Source: CAYVZZ01 sp964456185
GTDB taxonomy: Bacteria; Pseudomonadota; Gammaproteobacteria; Pseudomonadales; Alcanivoracaceae
Reading direction: 5' to 3'
NCBI GenBank assembly: GCA_964456185.1
Contig: CAYVZZ010000106.1
Coordinates: forward strand, 1-7,859
Length of the DNA: 7,859 nucleotides
Below are positions 6,454 through 7,859 of the stretch, piece by piece (within the stretch, counting starts at the first letter, position 1; each line of letters starts with the position of its first letter). Made by a program: the position numbers and the translations under genes. The notes below the pieces were generated by a model. The model was not told the DNA's origin, did not search any database, and saw only the letters and a program-made list of their open reading frames with translations.

Positions 6454-6627
6454 CTAGGCCACCTTTTTCATTGTCTTTGTTTTCGCGTGATCGACAATAG
6501 CCAAAGCCAAAGCCAAAGCCAAAGCCAAAGCCAAAGCCAAAGCCAAAGCCAAATCATAAGCACGATCCAGCTTAGCCTCCAACTCCAGATACAGCGCCTT
6601 TTTTTGCTGTTGAGTTATTTGCCTCAC
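6454..6627 (-). CDS. Small ORF with Leu-Ala repeat, possible one-helix membrane protein or gene remnant
   Basis: A 57-codon frame starting at GTG (6627) and ending in TAG (6456-6454). The product has a polar, charged N-terminal part (VRQITQQQKK, then ALYLELEAKLDRAYD). Nine Leu-Ala dipeptides follow, encoded by the hexanucleotide repeat at 6499-6553, and then IVDHAKTKTMKKVA with a basic end. The 18-20 residue Leu-Ala stretch flanked by charges would make a textbook single transmembrane helix. Support for translation: the GTG overlaps the stop of the preceding frame as GTGA, and a minus-strand terminator lies 25 bp past the stop. Against: no strong Shine-Dalgarno, no recognised family, and the repeat may have expanded in a decaying gene. 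The antiphase plus-strand Ser-Gln reading has no start signal and is not preferred. Confidence 0.35.
   Translation of the reverse strand: MRQITQQQKKALYLELEAKLDRAYDLALALALALALALALALAIVDHAKTKTMKKVA
6499..6553. repeat. Hexanucleotide tandem repeat (AGCCAA)9
   Basis: Nine exact copies of AGCCAA (6499-6552) plus one base of a tenth. The minus strand reads (TTGGCT)n. The unit is a multiple of three, so slippage would change the length of any encoded protein without shifting its frame. It lies inside the minus-strand Leu-Ala ORF. Confidence 0.97.
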
Positions 6628-6809
6628 CTATCTACCATAAATTGTGAATTTTGTTCCAACATAGACGCAAAAACACCGCGCCCTTTACCCAATATACCAT
6701 ACCAAGCTGTCTAATAAACAAGCCATTCTAACTAATATGGGCCTTTCGGATATTTTTCAAGTTCGTCTAAGATGTTCTCAACTTCCTGTTGATTCCCTCT
6801 TTTTACCAT
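6624..6809 (-). pseudogene. Reading frame broken by two amber codons, unrecognised
   Basis: From an ATG at 6809, seven bases past the barrel gene's stop, one frame reads 25 sense codons (MVKRGNQQEVENILDELEK, then YPKGPY), TAG (6734-6732), six codons (LEWLVY), TAG (6713-6711), then 28 codons (TAWYGILGKGRG, then VFASMLEQNSQFMVDR) before TGA (6626-6624). All three segments share one frame and have protein-like composition; both ambers follow TAT (Tyr) codons. The TGA overlaps the GTG of the next frame as GTGA. The simplest reading is a decayed gene whose remnant keeps its frame. Alternatives are a genuine 25-residue small protein (6732-6809) or amber read-through. No Shine-Dalgarno precedes the ATG, and I recognise no family. 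Confidence 0.35.
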
Positions 6810-6815
6810 CGTAGC

Positions 6816-7364
6816 TTAAAAGCGCCCATTGACACCCAGTGCGACCTGGTTAATTTGATCGCCACCGTGGTCGGCTACGCGCATGTACTCAAGACTAATG
6901 AAGATATCGCGCGTGATGGTGAAATCGGCACCGAGGCCAAGAGAGATATCATCATAATTTTCACCGTGATGATCATGCGCACCGTCCATCTCATCGGTTT
7001 CCACACGTGTCACACCAATCAACCCATAAGGCCGCACAGGTAAGGTGTTGGGAAATTGTGCGCGGAAATAAGCACCATAATAGCGATCGATCGACACATT
7101 ACGCTCGCCCACACTGTTGTAGTGCACGTTACCGTCTTGAATGCCGAGGCCAATGCGCCCTTCTACTCCCAAGGTGTTCGATTGATTTAACCAACCACCA
7201 AAACTAAACTGCAGCGCGCCTGTATTGGCCTTGTCGCTGGCATGATCGGGGGCAATGCTGGTCGCAACATAACCCAGACCCGCATAACCGCCATTAAAGC
7301 CCAGCGCCAAAGCCGGCGAACTGAACGCACCCAGCAACAATAGCAATGCAAAACGTTGTTTCAT
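6816..7364 (-). CDS. Small outer-membrane beta-barrel protein (OmpA-type barrel)
   Basis: A 182-residue protein with a Sec signal peptide (MKQRFALLLLLGAFSSPALA, cleavage likely after residue 20). The mature part has alternating-residue beta strands typical of an eight-stranded barrel: about residues 23-34, 49-58, 64-75, 95-104, 110-120, 139-149, 154-163 and 172-182, ending in the terminal Phe used in outer-membrane assembly. Predicted surface loops are acidic and His-containing: residues 37-45 (contains PDHASDK), 122-138 (contains HDHH at 130-133) and 164-170. The ATG at 7364 has AGGAG five bases upstream; the longer in-frame start at 7412 would bury the signal peptide and overlap the upstream gene. 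It lies 11 bp downstream of the metal permease gene and is almost surely co-transcribed. A role in metal sensing or uptake at the surface is inference; general barrel-fold porin-like or adhesin roles are also possible. Confidence 0.85.
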   Translation of the reverse strand: MKQRFALLLLLGAFSSPALALGFNGGYAGLGYVATSIAPDHASDKANTGALQFSFGGWLNQSNTLGVEGRIGLGIQDGNVHYNSVGERNVSIDRYYGAYFRAQFPNTLPVRPYGLIGVTRVETDEMDGAHDHHGENYDDISLGLGADFTITRDIFISLEYMRVADHGGDQINQVALGVNGRF

Positions 7365-7375
7365 TGTGGCTCCTG

Positions 7376-7859
7376 TTAAGAGGACATAAGCTGCTTGGCA
7401 TTGTAGCCACAAAGCAGCTTAAACGCGATGCCCGCAATGATTGCCGCCAGCGCGAGCCCGACGACAATAGCCGGCCCGGTAGGGAAATCCCATAGCAGGC
7501 TAGCCAACAAGCCCATAATGTAGCCCGCTGCGCCAATAACCAAGCCACAGACGACACCGCGCCAGCCGGGCACCTTCCAAACGGCAATAGACGGCAAAAT
7601 CAAGCTGGCAAACACCAGATACACGCCCACCACCTGCACCGAGGTGGTAATGGCAATGGCAAACGGCAAGTAAAAGCCCAGTAACGGATGCCGGAAGAAG
7701 CGTAGGCACGTCAAGGCGATCACCGCTGCGATACCCAGCGCCCAAAGCATCTGCGGGCTACTACGAAATAAAATATCGCCCTGCAACAGGCTAGTGTAAT
7801 GCTCGCCACCATGTGGGTCGGTGGCCACCAGCAGCATGCCGATACAGGCCATGACCACA
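7376..7859 (-). CDS. Metal ABC transporter permease, ABC-3 family (ZnuB/MntB-like), partial
   Basis: The C-terminal 160 residues of an inner-membrane permease whose 5' part lies beyond the window; the frame is open to the edge and the family is usually about 260-290 residues. Hallmarks of the ABC-3 family are LLQGDIL near the start of the visible part, the helix SVQVVGVYLVFASLILPSI, and SLLWDFPTGPAIVV near the end. About five transmembrane segments remain. Such permeases pair with a periplasmic binding protein and an ATPase to import Zn, Mn or sometimes Fe; the metal cannot be told from this part. FolE2 nearby and the His-bearing barrel gene downstream favour zinc or manganese. The first in-frame ATG near the edge is internal, not a real start. 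Confidence 0.9.
   Translation of the reverse strand, partial: VVMACIGMLLVATDPHGGEHYTSLLQGDILFRSSPQMLWALGIAAVIALTCLRFFRHPLLGFYLPFAIAITTSVQVVGVYLVFASLILPSIAVWKVPGWRGVVCGLVIGAAGYIMGLLASLLWDFPTGPAIVVGLALAAIIAGIAFKLLCGYNAKQLMSS

Noticed and set aside
6440..6469. AAAAAGT...GGCCTAGGCC...CCTTTTT as a second terminator
   Set aside because: The central 10-bp palindrome has no loop of its own and the outer arms pair only with gaps. The T-run on the plus side makes it suggestive, but the perfect hairpin at 6407-6429 already explains termination.
6487..6714. Plus-strand ORF of 75 codons beginning with Ser-Gln repeats
   Set aside because: It is the antisense reading of the AGCCAA repeat, starts at GTG with no ribosome binding site, and the rest is low-complexity without a family. 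The minus-strand frame has a better context (coupled start, oriented terminator).
7365..7412. Upstream in-frame start for the outer-membrane barrel gene
   Set aside because: It would place 16 extra residues before a good signal peptide and overlap the permease gene. The ATG at 7364 has an ideal AGGAG.

Overview
The window looks like a chromosomal segment of a mid-GC Gram-negative proteobacterium, most likely a gammaproteobacterium. The signs are a small outer-membrane beta-barrel with a Sec signal peptide and a C-terminal Phe, E. coli-like sigma70 promoters and AGGAG-type ribosome binding sites, and a housekeeping set of lrgAB, dedA, ilvD, uppP and folE2. Genus or species cannot be read from the sequence. 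No rRNA, tRNA, CRISPR array or insertion sequence was seen.

Layout, left to right. Positions 23-1775 (+) hold an lrgA-lrgB holin-like membrane pair and then a DedA-family membrane protein. Positions 1811-3487 (-) hold ilvD, convergent with dedA. Positions 3661-4455 (+) hold uppP, divergent from ilvD, with a clear sigma70 promoter in the shared spacer. Positions 4482-5298 (-) hold an AT-richer two-gene cassette resembling a type II toxin-antitoxin module: a DUF4258 protein, then an MqsA-like HTH protein. Its promoter -10 lies inside a perfect 37-bp palindrome. Positions 5447-6400 (+) hold folE2, followed by a strong hairpin terminator. Positions 6454-6815 (-) hold no ordinary gene. They contain a (TTGGCT)n hexanucleotide repeat that encodes a Leu-Ala transmembrane-like helix in a 57-residue ORF, preceded by a reading frame broken by two amber codons. 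Positions 6816-7859 (-) hold a small outer-membrane protein directly downstream of the truncated 3' half of a metal ABC permease gene (ZnuB/MntB family).

Functional themes. Envelope biogenesis is represented by LrgAB, by DedA (a family that includes undecaprenyl-phosphate translocases) and by UppP (undecaprenyl-diphosphate phosphatase). Metal economy is suggested at the right end by FolE2, the GTP cyclohydrolase that can work without zinc, an ABC-3 metal permease, and a co-directional outer-membrane barrel with His/Asp-rich predicted surface loops. The least explained part is 6404-6815: two coupled small reading frames in an apparent operon with the permease and barrel genes, ending at a terminator whose U-tract is on the minus strand.
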